This document shows positions 5,789 to 6,229 of a stretch of DNA of 6,229 nt, one piece after another (within the stretch, counting starts at the first letter, position 1; each line of letters opens with the position of its first letter). The translations under genes were made by a program, and so were the position numbers. A model generated the notes under the pieces. The model searched no databases, was not told the DNA's origin, and worked only from the letters and a program-made list of their open reading frames with translations. This stretch comes from Parachlamydiaceae bacterium (GTDB lineage Bacteria; Chlamydiota; Chlamydiia; Chlamydiales; Parachlamydiaceae), in contig JAUXSJ010000266.1 of the NCBI GenBank assembly GCA_030679615.1, positions 1 through 6,229 on the forward strand, read 5' to 3'.

Positions 5789-6229
5789 TTATGATATCAT
5801 TTTAATATAATCAGTTAATGAAGCATATCCTGAGGAATCACAAGCTTTATATGCTAAAAAATCTGTATAGCTTGCAGGAAACTCTATCATACCATGCGTT
5901 ATAAAAGTCTTATTAGGTATAAAAGATTCTAGCTTCCAACCTTGTTCAGGTGTCTCATCAGTTAAAATTTTGTTTAAATCTACATCATATCCATTAATTG
6001 TAGTATCTCTACAATAAAACTTTTTTATTTCATCTTCTGTGATTTTAAGATCTTTAATATGGGTGTTTTTTAATTCAATTATTCCAGGTAATTTTAATTC
6101 AATTATTTTAGATAAAAAAGAAATAATTTCTAAATTGGAAATAGGATATTGTTTTGACAGTGATTTAAATTTTAATTTTGCGTAAGAATAATTATTTCTC
6201 GTTTCAGCATTAACAAATAGATAATTTTT
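5789..6229 (-). CDS. Unrecognised protein, C-terminal 146 codons, 5' end outside the window
   Basis: An open minus-strand frame runs without a stop from the right window edge to TAA at 5791-5789; its start lies beyond 6229. The partial product begins KNYLFVNAETRNNYSYAKLK and ends SLTDYIKMIS. It is rich in Lys, Ile, Asn, Asp and Glu, soluble in character, with no membrane segment in the visible part. A segment (SNLEIISFLSKIIELKLPG and onwards) carries regularly spaced Leu/Ile and an exact internal IIELK duplication, faintly like a leucine-rich or beta-repeat fold. I do not recognise a family. DNA is much more AT-rich than the neighbouring genes (two sampled 60-base lines had 12 and 17 G+C), and codons are strongly A/T-ending, which suggests acquired or rapidly evolving DNA. 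It converges on pgsA, with the foldback element between. Coding status is inferred from frame length in AT-rich DNA, where chance stops are frequent, and from plausible composition. Confidence 0.7.
   Translation of the reverse strand, partial: KNYLFVNAETRNNYSYAKLKFKSLSKQYPISNLEIISFLSKIIELKLPGIIELKNTHIKDLKITEDEIKKFYCRDTTINGYDVDLNKILTDETPEQGWKLESFIPNKTFITHGMIEFPASYTDFLAYKACDSSGYASLTDYIKMIS
6068..6107. repeat. Tandem-spaced 16-bp direct repeat inside the unknown minus-strand gene
   Basis: TTTTAATTCAATTATT occurs at 6068-6083 and again at 6092-6107. The period is exactly 24 bases, i.e. 8 codons, so the frame is kept. On the minus strand both copies encode IIELK, giving IIELKLPGIIELK. This may be a decayed protein repeat or a small in-frame duplication. 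Confidence 0.75.

Noticed and set aside
5791..5800. Perfect 10-bp palindrome ATGATATCAT
   Set aside because: Falls in the last codons of the minus-strand gene in AT-rich DNA; too short to carry meaning.

Overview
The window suggests an AT-rich bacterial chromosome, most likely an environmental, Parachlamydia/Protochlamydia-like member of the Chlamydiae. That assignment is an inference. It rests on a tail-specific protease next to a chlamydial-size glutamyl-tRNA synthetase (two genes that lie close together in Chlamydiaceae), on low GC content, and on general protein character. No rRNA, tRNA or CRISPR array is visible.

Layout. Positions 1-1929 (+) hold the C-terminal 642 codons of a Tsp/Prc-type periplasmic protease, open at the left edge. 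After 43 bases comes gltX (1973-3481, +). An 80-base gap with an imperfect hairpin leads to an MscS-family mechanosensitive channel gene (3562-4716, +). Only 11 bases later starts a CDP-alcohol phosphatidyltransferase gene, PgsA-like (4728-5255, +). From 5256 to 5788 no gene is visible. This gap is dominated by a large, almost palindromic foldback element (about 5296-5762). The right edge (5789-6229) is occupied on the minus strand by the C-terminal 146 codons of a very AT-rich, unrecognised protein that continues beyond the window and converges on pgsA.

How the genes relate. The four plus-strand genes are housekeeping or envelope functions: periplasmic proteolysis, glutamyl-tRNA supply, membrane-tension relief and anionic phospholipid synthesis. 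mscS and pgsA are almost certainly one transcript; tsp and gltX may be another. The convergent junction between pgsA and the unknown minus-strand gene is filled by the foldback element. Its two arms of about 166/169 bp differ by only 8 substitutions and 3 one-base gaps, and each arm contains its own long hairpin. This nested palindrome is the most unusual structure here and looks like a non-autonomous mobile or repeat element (MITE-like), an intergenic structured RNA, or both.
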